From: Streptococcus mitis
GTDB taxonomy: Bacteria; Bacillota; Bacilli; Lactobacillales; Streptococcaceae
Direction of reading: 5' to 3'
Length of the DNA: 64,000 nucleotides
NCBI RefSeq assembly: GCF_005144795.1
Contig: NZ_SWFJ01000003.1
Coordinates: 121,776 to 185,775, forward strand
Below the pieces are notes generated by a model. The model was not told the DNA's origin. It did not search any database and saw only the letters and a program-made list of their open reading frames with translations. The position numbers were made by a program, and so were the translations under genes. Positions 1 to 9,100 of the stretch are shown here, in pieces (the stretch's first letter is position 1; the number at the start of each line of letters is the position of its first letter).

Positions 1-550
1 GTTCCTCCACCAGTCTCCGAAGAATCTGCATCATGCTAACGCTTTGCTTGATATCAAGATTGTTGAGCGGTTCGTCTAGTAAGATAAAGTTCGTATCCTG
101 GGCCAGTACCATAGCGATAAAGACCCGCTGGAGTTGTCCCCCAGATAGACTATCGATGTAGCGGTCTTTTAAGTTGGTCAGTTCTAAATAGTCCAGAGTT
201 TCTCGGATTTTTTCCCAATCTTCTGCCCTCAGTCGACCTCGGCTGTAAGGAAAACGTCCAAAACTGACTAGTTCTTCAACCGTCAATTTGGCTTGGTAAT
301 TAATCTTCTGCTTTAGGATGGTCAGTTCTTGGGCTAGTTCTTGCGAATTCCAACTCTCGATTTCACGACCTTTGATACTGAGAATTCCCTGATCTTTCTT
401 GGTCAGTCTGCTCATGATGGAGAGGAGAGTCGATTTTCCAGCACCATTTGGACCAATGAATGCTGTCAGTTTCTGAGGACTGACTTCAAGCGTAATACCT
501 TGCAAAATATCCTGTTTTTGAATGGATTTGTCAATGTTTTCCAGTTTCAC
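1..550 (-). CDS. piuD: Iron-compound ABC transporter ATP-binding protein (partial, C-terminus off window)
   Basis: This is the ATPase that drives uptake of ferric siderophore or heme through the two permeases encoded just upstream of it. The reverse-strand translation shows a Walker A motif (GPNGAGKST), the ABC signature LSGGQLQR and a Walker B motif ending ILLDEP, in the order and spacing of FecE/FhuC-type ATPases. The start is a GTG (550-548) that overlaps the permease stop as GTGA, preceded by AGGAGG eight bases upstream, so translation is coupled. The gene runs off the left edge after about 183 codons, just past the D-loop region. The name follows close resemblance to the pneumococcal piu operon and is from memory. 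A lipoprotein gene (piuA) would be expected beyond the edge. Confidence 0.85.
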   Translation of the reverse strand, partial: MKLENIDKSIQKQDILQGITLEVSPQKLTAFIGPNGAGKSTLLSIMSRLTKKDQGILSIKGREIESWNSQELAQELTILKQKINYQAKLTVEELVSFGRFPYSRGRLRAEDWEKIRETLDYLELTNLKDRYIDSLSGGQLQRVFIAMVLAQDTNFILLDEPLNNLDIKQSVSMMQILRRLVEE

Positions 551-1503
551 TGACGCGCCCTCCTGTAGAGTAAGATAAAGAATAAGAGACCACCTACGCT
601 CTCGATGATCATGCTGATGCGAATTTCCAGCGCAAATACTCGTTCAATCAGGGCCTGCCCCAAGGTCAAACTGATAAATCCGACCAGAATAGCCACTATA
701 AAGAGTAACTTATGTCGATAGTCTTTGACGATTAGGTAGGTGAGGTTGGCCAACATAAAACCGAAGAAGGCCATAGGTCCTACCAGGGCAGTGGCCGTTG
801 AAGTTAAAAGTACGATACCCCAGAGGAGCTCTTTCTGTTCTTTTTCCACATCGAGCCCCAATATCTGAGCTGTTTCTCTTTGCAGATGCAAGACATCCAG
901 AATGACTGCTTTCCGAAAGAAAAAGATGGTCAAAGCAAGGATAATCAGAGAACTGATGGCTAGGATGGAAGTGTTGAGATGTTGAAAGGAGGCAAAGAGA
1001 CTGTTCTGCAGTTTATCGTATTCGTTTGGATCCATCAGGACCTGAAGGAAGGTACTGATATTTCGAAAGAGACTTCCGAGGGCTAGACAAATCAGCAGGA
1101 TGAAGACCAAATCTTGTTTCATCAGCGTCTTCAAGTAGCCTTGTAAGGCAAGAAAGAAGAGGGATTGAAGCATAAGCAAGACTAGAAATTCTAAGATAGG
1201 AGACTTTTCAAGCTGTAGAAATTTGCTTTCAAAAACCAGTAGTAGAGTTTGCAGTAGGACGTAGAAGGATTCGATTCCTAAAATACTTGGCGTCAGAAAG
1301 CGATTTTCCGTCAGGGTTTGAAAACTAATGGTCGAAATCCCAGTCGCGATGGCTACCAAGAGATAAACGATGATTTTTTGGGAACGCAACTTCCAAGCAA
1401 AGGCTGACAAGTGAGTGATGGGCCAAAAGTAGAGAAGGCAAGCTCCGATGGCAAGAATAATGAGAATCCAGAAGAGCTTGGTATGTTTGCTTTTAGACTG
1501 CAT
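547..1503 (-). CDS. piuC: Iron-compound ABC transporter permease (FecCD family), second permease
   Basis: Integral membrane permease of 318 residues with about nine hydrophobic segments, of the FecCD/BtuC type that imports ferric siderophores, heme or cobalamin. I chose the ATG at 1503 (MQSKSKHTK) because a purine-rich GGAGAGGGGG lies just upstream. A longer frame to 1551 would add 16 unlikely residues and sit inside the preceding gene. The gene overlaps the upstream permease by 11 bases and its own stop overlaps the ATPase start, giving a tight operon. The segment LGLDVEKEQKELLWGIV and the following G-rich stretch match the cytoplasmic loop that contacts the ATPase in this family. The substrate is not visible in the sequence; iron-compound uptake is inferred from resemblance to the pneumococcal Piu system. 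Confidence 0.85.
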   Translation of the reverse strand: MQSKSKHTKLFWILIILAIGACLLYFWPITHLSAFAWKLRSQKIIVYLLVAIATGISTISFQTLTENRFLTPSILGIESFYVLLQTLLLVFESKFLQLEKSPILEFLVLLMLQSLFFLALQGYLKTLMKQDLVFILLICLALGSLFRNISTFLQVLMDPNEYDKLQNSLFASFQHLNTSILAISSLIILALTIFFFRKAVILDVLHLQRETAQILGLDVEKEQKELLWGIVLLTSTATALVGPMAFFGFMLANLTYLIVKDYRHKLLFIVAILVGFISLTLGQALIERVFALEIRISMIIESVGGLLFFILLYRRARQ

Positions 1504-2452
1504 CTTTTCGTCCCCCTCTCCAGAGAAGTAAGATAAAGACGAGGCTACCAATGATTCCTAGTAGAAGACTGACAGACAGCTCATAGGGCCGAATCAGAAC
1601 TCGGGATAGGATGTCGCAAGCCAGAACTAGATTGGCACCGACCAGTGCTACGATGAGTTTGGTCTGACTTAGATTATCTCCATAGCGCTTGCGAACAAGA
1701 TTGGGAACAATAACTCCGAGAAATGGTAAGCCACCCACAGTAATCATGGTGACACTAGTCGTTAGCGCCACCAAAAAGAGGGCTAGTTTTTCAAGTAAGG
1801 AGTAGGAAATCCCCAAACTTTCACTGGTTTCTTTTCCTAAATTCATGATGGTAAAGGTTTTGGATAATTTCCAAACGGATATCAGGATAATGAGCCCTAA
1901 GAAGAGCCACTCATACTGATGAGTCTGAATCATGGAGAAGGAGCCCTGGGTCCAAGCTGTCATACTCTGAACCAGATTGAAACGATAGGCGATAACTTCT
2001 GTCACAGAACCGATAATCCCGCTATAGATGATTCCAATCAGAGGCAACATCCACCTTTCCTTTACAGTAAAAATGGTCATAAAGGCTAGGAAGAAGAGAG
2101 TAAATACGATGGATGAAACAAAAGCAAAGAGCATCTTTTGAGTCAGACTAGCCGATGGAAAGACAAAGAGGCTCAATACCATTCCTAGTTTGGCAGCTTC
2201 AGTGGTTCCAACTGTACTTGGAGCAGCAAACTGATTTTGAGTGATAGTCTGCATGAGAAGTCCTGCCATACTCATACTAGAGGCGGTCAGGAGAATGCTG
2301 ATGGTTCTTGGGAGACGGGACTCTTGAAAGAGAAGCCAGGTCTGCTGGTCGAAATCAAAGAGCTTTCCCCATGAAAAATCACTGGTTCCAATGCTAATAG
2401 AGAGAAAGACTAGGAGTAGAAGTAAGCCAATTAAATAATGAGAAAGTTTCAT
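1493..2452 (-). CDS. piuB: Iron-compound ABC transporter permease (FecCD family), first permease
   Basis: First gene of the visible iron-uptake operon, a 319-residue polytopic membrane protein of the FecCD family. An N-terminal hydrophobic helix is followed by the conserved ESRLPRTISILL segment and the family's PSTVGTTEAAKLG and GGLPFLGVIVPNLVRKRYG motifs (the loop that docks on the ATPase). The start is the ATG at 2452 (MKLSHYLIG): the alternative ATG at 2467 forms part of the ribosome site AAAGGA that serves the inner ATG. The promoter lies at 2502-2530. With the second permease and ATPase it forms the membrane part of a siderophore or heme importer in the cytoplasmic membrane. The substrate-binding lipoprotein is outside the window. 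Confidence 0.87.
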   Translation of the reverse strand: MKLSHYLIGLLLLLVFLSISIGTSDFSWGKLFDFDQQTWLLFQESRLPRTISILLTASSMSMAGLLMQTITQNQFAAPSTVGTTEAAKLGMVLSLFVFPSASLTQKMLFAFVSSIVFTLFFLAFMTIFTVKERWMLPLIGIIYSGIIGSVTEVIAYRFNLVQSMTAWTQGSFSMIQTHQYEWLFLGLIILISVWKLSKTFTIMNLGKETSESLGISYSLLEKLALFLVALTTSVTMITVGGLPFLGVIVPNLVRKRYGDNLSQTKLIVALVGANLVLACDILSRVLIRPYELSVSLLLGIIGSLVFILLLWRGGRKDAV

Positions 2453-2501
2453 ACCCCGTCCTTTCATGTATATTTGGTATCGAAAGATACCTGCGAATAT
2501 T

Positions 2502-2530
2502 ACTGTAACACGATTTTTCTAATCTGTCAA
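2502..2530 (-). promoter_or_regulatory. Sigma-A promoter of the piu operon
   Basis: On the minus strand TTGACA (2530-2525) and TACAGT (2507-2502) are separated by exactly 17 bases, about 50 bases before the permease ATG. Just downstream lies a short inverted repeat GGTATC-gaaa-GATACC (about 2476-2491) within the transcribed leader. It could be an operator or an RNA hairpin; I cannot assign a regulator. Confidence 0.75.
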
Positions 2531-2682
2531 TAAATTTTCTGAAAATTTAATGTATAAAAAAATTCCTGAAAGAACATCTGTCTCTCTTTTTTATAGGAAA
2601 AGAGAGTAAAAATCTATCCACCTTCCCGCTATCCTTCTCCTATAAAAAGTGGTAAAATGGATGAAAGAAAGAAGGAACTGAA

Positions 2683-3747
2683 ATGACAACATTATTTTCA
2701 AAAATCAAAGAAGTAACAGAACTTGCTGCGATCTCAGGTCATGAAGCACCTGTCCGTGCTTATCTTCGTGAAAAGTTGACACCGCACGTGGATGAAGTGG
2801 TGACAGATGGCTTGGGTGGTATTTTTGGTATCAAACATTCAGAAGTTGCGGATGCACCGCGTGTCCTGGTCGCTTCTCACATGGATGAAGTTGGTTTTAT
2901 GGTTAGTGAGATCAAGCCAGACGGTACTTTCCGTGTCGTTGAAATTGGTGGCTGGAACCCTATGGTTGTCAGCAGCCAACGTTTTAAACTCTTAACACGT
3001 GATGGTCGTGAAATCCCTGTAATCTCAGGCTCTGTCCCTCCACATTTGACACGTGGAACAGGTGGACCAACCATGCCAGCTATTTCAGATATTATTTTTG
3101 ATGGTGGTTTTGTGGATAAGGCTGAGGCAGAAAGCTTTGGTATCCGTCCTGGCGACACCATCGTACCAGATAGTTCTGCAATCTTGACAGCCAATGAAAA
3201 AAATATTATCTCAAAAGCTTGGGACAACCGCTACGGTGTTCTTATGGTTAGCGAGTTGGCGGAAGCTCTGTCAGGTCAAAAACTGGGAAATAAACTCTAT
3301 CTTGGCTCTAACGTCCAAGAAGAAGTTGGTCTCCGTGGAGCTCATACTTCCACAACCAAATTTGACCCAGAAGTCTTCTTAGCAGTTGACTGCTCACCAG
3401 CTGGTGATGTCTATGGTGGCCAAGGCAAGATTGGGGATGGAACCTTGATTCGTTTCTACGACCCAGGTCACTTGCTTCTCCCAGGAATGAAGGATTTCCT
3501 TTTGACAACGGCTGAAGAAGCTGGTATCAAGTACCAATACTACTGTGGAAAAGGCGGAACGGACGCTGGTGCAGCCCATCTGAAAAATGGTGGTGTCCCA
3601 TCTACAACAATCGGTGTCTGCGCTCGTTATATCCACTCTCACCAAACCCTCTATGCGATGGATGACTTCCTAGAAGCGCAAGCTTTCTTACAAGCCTTGG
3701 TGAAAAAATTGGATCGTTCAACGGTTGATTTGATTAAAAATTATTAA
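2683..3747 (+). CDS. pepA: Glutamyl aminopeptidase PepA (M42 family)
   Basis: Cytoplasmic metallo-aminopeptidase of 354 residues that removes N-terminal Glu/Asp residues from peptides. The M42 metal and catalytic residues can be read off: H66 and D68 in SHMDEVGF, D181 in AWDNR, the glutamate pair E213-E214 in QEEVGLRGA, D236 and H318 in RYIHSH. The PDZ-like insertion expected between residues 70 and 165 is present. The length is the normal family length. Start ATG at 2683 has AAGGA nine bases upstream. It is divergent from the piu operon and is followed 19 bases later by a small gene with its own strong ribosome site. An extended -10 (TGG-TAAAAT, about 2650-2658) sits close upstream. The orthologue is well known in S. 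pneumoniae and lactococci. Confidence 0.93.
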   Translation: MTTLFSKIKEVTELAAISGHEAPVRAYLREKLTPHVDEVVTDGLGGIFGIKHSEVADAPRVLVASHMDEVGFMVSEIKPDGTFRVVEIGGWNPMVVSSQRFKLLTRDGREIPVISGSVPPHLTRGTGGPTMPAISDIIFDGGFVDKAEAESFGIRPGDTIVPDSSAILTANEKNIISKAWDNRYGVLMVSELAEALSGQKLGNKLYLGSNVQEEVGLRGAHTSTTKFDPEVFLAVDCSPAGDVYGGQGKIGDGTLIRFYDPGHLLLPGMKDFLLTTAEEAGIKYQYYCGKGGTDAGAAHLKNGGVPSTTIGVCARYIHSHQTLYAMDDFLEAQAFLQALVKKLDRSTVDLIKNY

Positions 3748-3766
3748 ACTTAAGGAGGTGGTAGGG

Positions 3767-4063
3767 ATGGTAGAACCAAACCTAGAAAGCCTTGTAAAAG
3801 ATCTTTACAATCATGCTCGACATGATTTGAGTGAAGATTTAGTTGCTGCTCTCCTAGAGACTGCTAAAAAACTGCCTACTACAAATGAGCAATTGCTGGC
3901 AGTCCGTCTCTCAGGCCTGGTCAATCGTGAATTGCTCCTAAATCCTAAACATCCAGCACCTGAATTGATAAACTTGGCTCGCTTTATTAAAAGAGAAGAA
4001 GCCAAGTACAGAGGAACCGCGGTTTCTGCTATTATGTTTGGCGAACTCTTTAAAATGCTTTGA
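3767..4063 (+). CDS. Small helical protein, possible bacteriocin-immunity (EntA-immunity-like) family
   Basis: A 98-residue, charged, predominantly helical cytoplasmic protein without signal peptide or membrane segment. The start is ATG 3767 (MVEPNLESLV), eight bases after a perfect AAGGAGG; an upstream GTG at 3758 overlaps the ribosome site and is rejected. The pattern of an N-terminal DLYNHARHDL segment followed by amphipathic helices and a KL/RL-rich centre recalls four-helix-bundle immunity proteins of the enterocin A type, but this is a weak resemblance judged by eye. It is cotranscribed with pepA (19-base gap) and ends at a strong terminator, so it may equally be an uncharacterised PepA-linked housekeeping protein. 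Confidence 0.7.
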   Translation: MVEPNLESLVKDLYNHARHDLSEDLVAALLETAKKLPTTNEQLLAVRLSGLVNRELLLNPKHPAPELINLARFIKREEAKYRGTAVSAIMFGELFKML

Positions 4064-4088
4064 TTCCATTGCGGATCAAAGCATTTTT
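4052..4088 (+). terminator. Rho-independent terminator of pepA operon
   Basis: The last codons and the following bases form AAATGCTTTGAT / ATCAAAGCATTT around a ten-base loop, followed by a T-run. The stem begins inside the coding sequence. Confidence 0.85.
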
Positions 4089-4125
4089 CTATAAGTTAAA
4101 AAAAGTAATTCTTGGTTAGGAAAAG

Positions 4126-4155
4126 AAAAAGCCATCCTATTTAGGATAGCTTTTT
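4126..4155 (-). terminator. Terminator of the Na/Pi cotransporter gene (also usable from the plus strand)
   Basis: AAAAAGC-ATCCTA / TAGGAT-GCTTTTT with a three-base loop lies six bases beyond the minus-strand stop. The A-run/T-run symmetry makes it bidirectional between the convergent genes. Confidence 0.85.
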
Positions 4156-4160
4156 GGTTA

Positions 4161-5792
4161 TCAGATTTGTTCAGCGATGACTTTTTCAGCTAGGTTCATA
4201 GCGTGGTCAGACACTCGAGTGTAGTGGGAAATGATGTCGATAAAGTTGACCCCAGCTTGTGTTGAACACTCGCCCTTATTAAGGCGTTTGATGTGGGTCT
4301 TTCTGAGAACACGCTCCATATTGTTGATTTCTTTATGGCGTTCAATCAGACTTTGAGCTTTTTCAATATCATTGTTTTCTACACTATCAAGGGCATCCTT
4401 GATAAAGCCAGTGGTTTTTTGATAGATATCAGCCAATTCCTGCAAAGCAGCTTCAGAGAACTCAACATTTTTACGTTGAAGATAGTCAGTCAGGTTGAGA
4501 AGAGCTTCTGCGTGGTCCCCAATCCGTTCCAAATCACGGGATGAATCCAGGATGTTGGTCAGAACTTCACTTTCTTTCTGGCTAAGGGTCTCGCTTGAAA
4601 GAGTAATCAGGTAACGAGTCAATTTTTCATCAATGGTATTGATGGCTTCTTCTGTCTTGTGTCCTTTTTCAGCAACTTTTTCATTGAGGTCAATGATGTA
4701 GTTGTATGAAAGGTCAAAGGCTTTAGAAGCATAATTTCCTAAGTGTAGGAGTTCTTTTTTGGCATTTCCGAGAGCGATTGATGGAGCTTGTTTAATCAAA
4801 TGCTCATCAAGATAAAGCGGCTCGTACTTGACAACTTCATCTTCACCAGGGATGAGCTTGGTTACAAAGAAAGCCAAGGCTCCGATGAATGGAAATTGTA
4901 CAATGGTGTTACTTACGTTAAAGGCACCGTGAGAGAAGGCGATGGTCATCTCAGGTGAGAGATGAAGGAGTGCTTGGAAGTACTCAATCATAGCAGTGAA
5001 GGGGCCTAAGAAGATTAAGCAAAGAATAGTTCCTAAAACGTTAAAGGTAACGTGGGTTGCAGCAACGCGTTTCGCAGAGACATTGGCTCCAGCTGCCGCG
5101 ATGATAACGGTTAAGGTTGTTCCGATATTATCTCCGAAGAGAACTGGTAGAGAACCATTAAGGTCAAGGAATCCACCTGCATAGAGACCTTGCAAAATCC
5201 CGATTGTCGCAGAAGAAGCTTGGATGAGAACGGTAATCACTGCACCAGCAAAAACTCCTAAAATAGGATTTTGTCCCAAGGTTACCATATATTCCTTGAA
5301 TTGTGGTAAATCTTTAAGAGGGCTCATACCAGCACTGATGAGATTGAGGGCGTAGAAGATTCCCCCTACACCAAACAGGATGCGCCCGATATTATTTGCT
5401 GTTCTATTTTTTGTAAAAAATAGGAACATGGTTCCAAGGAAAATCAAGGGTAAAGCATACTCACCAAGCTTGAAACCGATGATAAAGGAAGTGACGGTAG
5501 TTCCGATGTTGGCCCCCATGATAATTCCGATAGCCTGTCTAAGAGTGAGAAGGCTAGCGCTGACCAGTCCAACCGTGATAACTGTAACCCCTGTACTTGA
5601 CTGAATCAGGGCAGTCACGACAATTCCGACTAGAACACCTAAAAAGGGATTGCTAGTGTACTTGTCAATGTAAAAACGAAGGCGATCTCCAGCAGCTTGT
5701 TGCAAACCGTCTCCCATGGTCTTGATACTATATAAGAATAGTCCCAGACCACCTAAAAAATGAAATAAAATTTCCTGCCAATTAATGGACAT
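4161..5792 (-). CDS. Na/Pi-cotransporter II-related protein with C-terminal PhoU-like domain
   Basis: A 543-residue membrane protein. The N-terminal two thirds carry two inverted copies of the Na/Pi-cotransporter repeat, seen as paired QSS motifs in segments such as ALIQSSTGVTVITVGLVS and VLIQASSATIGILQGL, with GANIGTTVTS and GDNIGTTLTV in matching places. Residues from about 335 to the end are soluble, helical and PhoU-like (LERIGDHAEALLNL, YTRVSDHAMNLAEKV). The family imports phosphate with sodium; the PhoU part probably tunes this. The start ATG 5792 has GGAGG eight bases upstream. It is monocistronic and divergent from the endoD gene. The substrate assignment is from family only. Confidence 0.9.
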   Translation of the reverse strand: MSINWQEILFHFLGGLGLFLYSIKTMGDGLQQAAGDRLRFYIDKYTSNPFLGVLVGIVVTALIQSSTGVTVITVGLVSASLLTLRQAIGIIMGANIGTTVTSFIIGFKLGEYALPLIFLGTMFLFFTKNRTANNIGRILFGVGGIFYALNLISAGMSPLKDLPQFKEYMVTLGQNPILGVFAGAVITVLIQASSATIGILQGLYAGGFLDLNGSLPVLFGDNIGTTLTVIIAAAGANVSAKRVAATHVTFNVLGTILCLIFLGPFTAMIEYFQALLHLSPEMTIAFSHGAFNVSNTIVQFPFIGALAFFVTKLIPGEDEVVKYEPLYLDEHLIKQAPSIALGNAKKELLHLGNYASKAFDLSYNYIIDLNEKVAEKGHKTEEAINTIDEKLTRYLITLSSETLSQKESEVLTNILDSSRDLERIGDHAEALLNLTDYLQRKNVEFSEAALQELADIYQKTTGFIKDALDSVENNDIEKAQSLIERHKEINNMERVLRKTHIKRLNKGECSTQAGVNFIDIISHYTRVSDHAMNLAEKVIAEQI

Positions 5793-6004
5793 TTCTTTTT
5801 CCTCCGAAAAATAATAACGGAATTTCTCCTATTCTATTTTAAAGGATAAAAGTAAATCTAACAAGTGTTTAGATGAAATTTTCCTAAGAAAAGGCAACTT
5901 TCTTTAAAAATAGTGAGTAAATTTACTTTCCAAGGGTGGGTTTATGGAATTATGTCTAAATTTTACTGATTATTATCCTAGTTATAGTTTTTATGTTAAT
6001 TAGA

Positions 6005-6032
6005 TTGACATCGCTTTCATATAGGATAAAAT
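6005..6032 (+). promoter_or_regulatory. Sigma-A promoter of endoD
   Basis: TTGACA (6005-6010) and TAAAAT (6027-6032) are 16 bases apart, about 100 bases before the ATG, leaving a leader long enough to hold the cre-like site. Confidence 0.7.
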
Positions 6033-6086
6033 GAAGATGATCCTGTTCTGATGGTTGTCATGAGAACAGTTACTTTTTGCAAAAAA

Positions 6087-6100
6087 GTAAAGCGCTTACT
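6087..6100 (+). promoter_or_regulatory. Catabolite-responsive element (cre)-like operator of endoD
   Basis: GTAAAGCGCTTACT matches 12 of 14 positions of the CcpA consensus TGWAARCGYTWNCW. It lies about 50 bases downstream of the -10, a position where bound CcpA would act as a roadblock. Glycan-degrading enzymes are typical CcpA targets; the regulation is inferred. Confidence 0.6.
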
Positions 6101-6129
6101 TTTAATTTTTATTTTAATAGGAGGAAAAG

Positions 6130-9100
6130 ATGAAAGATCTATTCTATGAAAAACGTTGCCGTTACAGCATTCGTAAGTTGTCAATCGGGGCTTGTTCCTT
6201 GATGATCGGTTCAGCTTTGTTTACGAGTCCAGTCCTCGCCGAACAGCTCTCAGTCTCTGACACAGCAGTAAATACGAGCGCTCAAGCGACAAGTACTAAT
6301 GAGACAACTAATCCAGATACTGCAGCTATCGAAAAACAATTATCGGAAGCAGAGAACAAAGTAGCTGAGCAACCAATTTCAGAAAACACTCCAGCAATAA
6401 CGGATTTGGTTAATGAAAAAGAAGAAGCGAAGCCTGCTCCGACGGATAAAGCTGAAAAACCTGCTCAACCAACTGACAAAGAAGGAGTCAAGCCTGAGGA
6501 AGCGCCCCAAGTAGTTGAGAAGAAAGCAGATAAACCAATTCTAGCAGACGTTCCTAAAAATGAAGAAAAGAGTCTCCGACCAAAAGAAATCAAATTTGAT
6601 ACTTGGGAGGATTTGTTGAAATGGGAACCGGGTGCGCGTGAAGATGATTCCATCAATCGTTCCTCAGTTGAACTAGCCAAGCGCCATAGAGGCCAGCTGG
6701 TGAATGAAAAAGCAAGTAGAAGAGCCAAGGTTCAGGCGCTAGCAAATACCAACTCAAAGGCTAAAGACCACGCTTCTGTTGGTGGAGAAGAATTCAAGGC
6801 TTACGCCTTTGACTACTGGCAATACTTGGATTCAATGGTCTTCTGGGAAGGTCTAGTCCCAACCTCAGATGTCATTGATGCAGGCCACCGTAACGGGGTT
6901 CCTGTATATGGTACACTCTTCTTCAACTGGTCTAATAGTATTGCAGATCAAGAAAAATTTGTTGCTGCTTTGAAACAAGATGAGGATGGAACCTTCCCTA
7001 TTGCCCGAAAACTTGTCGACCTTGCTAAGTACTATGGCTTTGATGGGTATTTTATCAACCAAGAAACAACGGGTGACTTAGTAACGCCACTTGGTGAAAA
7101 AATGCGTCAATTCATGCTTTATACAAAAGAATATGCGGCAAAAGTCAACCATCCAATCAAGTATGCTTGGTATGATGCCATGACCTATAAATATGGTCGT
7201 TACCACGAAGATGGTCTAGGTGATTACAACTACCAGTTCATGCAAAAAGAAGGTGACAAGGTCCCTGCGGATCAATTATTTGCCAATTTCAACTGGAATA
7301 AGGAAAAGAATGACCACTCTGTAGAAATGGCAAAATGGCTGGAACGTAGCCAATACGATGTCTTTGCAGGATTGGAATTGCAACAAGGTGGTTCTTATAA
7401 GACAAAAGTTAAATGGGATGCCCTCTTAGATGAAAAAGGCAAGTTACGTTTGTCACTTGGACTCTTTGCACCAGATACAATTACCAGTCTAGGAAAAACA
7501 GGTGAAGATTACCATAAAAACGAAGATATCTTCTTCACAGGTTACCAAGGAGATCCGACAGCTCAAAAACCAGCGGACAAAGAGTGGTATGGGATTGCTA
7601 ATTTAGTTGCAGACCGCACACCAGCAGTAGGCCGGACCTTCACTACCTCCTTTAATACAGGCCATGGTAGAAAGTGGTTTGTAGATGGAAAGGTTTCTAA
7701 GGATTCTGAGTGGAACTACCGTTCGGTTTCAGGTATCTTGCCAACATGGCGCTGGTGGCAAACTTCAACAGGGGAAAAACTTCGTGCAGAATATGATTTT
7801 ACAGATGCCTACAATGGCGGAAATTCCCTTAAATTCTCTGGTGATGTAGCTGGTAAGACGGATCAGGATGTGAGACTTTATTCTACTAAGTTAGAAGTAA
7901 CTGAGAAAACCAAACTTCGTGTTGCCCACAAGGGAGGAAAAGGTTCTAAAGTTTTTATGGCCTTCTCTACAACTCCAGACTACAAATTCGATGATGCAGA
8001 TGCATGGAAAGAACTGACTTTATCTGATGACTGGACGAATGAAGAATTTGACCTTAGTTCATTAGCTGGAAAAACCATCTATGCAGTCAAACTCTTCTTC
8101 GAGCATGAAGGAGCTGTAAAAGATTATCAGTTTAACCTAGGTCAATTAACAATTTCAGACAATCACCAAGCACCACAAGCGCCTACAGGCCTTTCTGTGG
8201 TGAAACAATCTCTTAAAAATGCCCAAGAAGCTGAAGCAGTGATTCAATTTTCGGGTAATCAAGATGCAGATTTCTATGAAGTCTACGAAAAAGATGGGGA
8301 TAACTGGCGTTTGTTGACAGGTTCATCTGCTTCAACCATCTACTTGCCAAGAGTTAGCCGTTCTGCTAATGCGACTGGTTCGACGCAAGAATTGAAAGTC
8401 GTTGCAGTTGGTAAAAATGGCCTTCGTTCAGAAGCTGCGACGATATCCTTTAACTGGGGCATGACTGTTCAGGATACGACTCTCCCAAGACCTTTGGCTG
8501 AAAATATTGTTCCAGGGGCAACAGTTATCGGTAGCACTTTCCCGAATACCGAAGGTGGAGAAGGTATTGAAGGTATGTTGAACGGTACCATTACCAGTCT
8601 TTCAGACAAGTGGTCTTCAGGACAATTGAGCGGTAGTGTCGATATTCGTTTGACTCAACCACGTCGTGTTGTCAGATGGGTGATGGATCATGCGGGAGCT
8701 GGTGGGGAGTCTGTTAACGATGGTTTGATGAACACCAAGGATTTTGATATTTACTACAAGGATACAGATGGCGAGTGGAAACTAGCTAAGGAAGTTCGTG
8801 GCAATAAAGCCCACGTTACAGATATCACTCTTGACAAACCAATTACCGCCCAATACTGGCGTTTGCATGTCATTACATCTGATAACGGAACACCTTGGAA
8901 GGCCATTCGTATCTACAACTGGAAGATGTACGAAGCCTTGGACACAGAAAGTAAAAATATTCCAATGGCTAAAGTAGCAGCTCGTTCACTTGGAAACCAT
9001 CAAGTTCAACTCGGCTTCTCTGATGTCCCAGCTGGTGCGACCATCACCGTTTACGACAAGACAGACTCACAAACACCAATTACAACCTTGAAGACTGAAA

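Larger units (their letters stand above)
5793..6129. other. Divergent intergenic region between the Na/Pi gene and endoD
   Basis: This 337-base, AT-rich region has no gene. It contains the endoD promoter (6005-6032), a cre-like operator (6087-6100) and presumably an upstream promoter for the minus-strand Na/Pi gene that I could not pin down. Confidence 0.7.

Noticed and set aside
341..553. Small plus-strand frame opposite the piu ATPase
   Set aside because: Antisense shadow of a clear ABC ATPase; no start signal.
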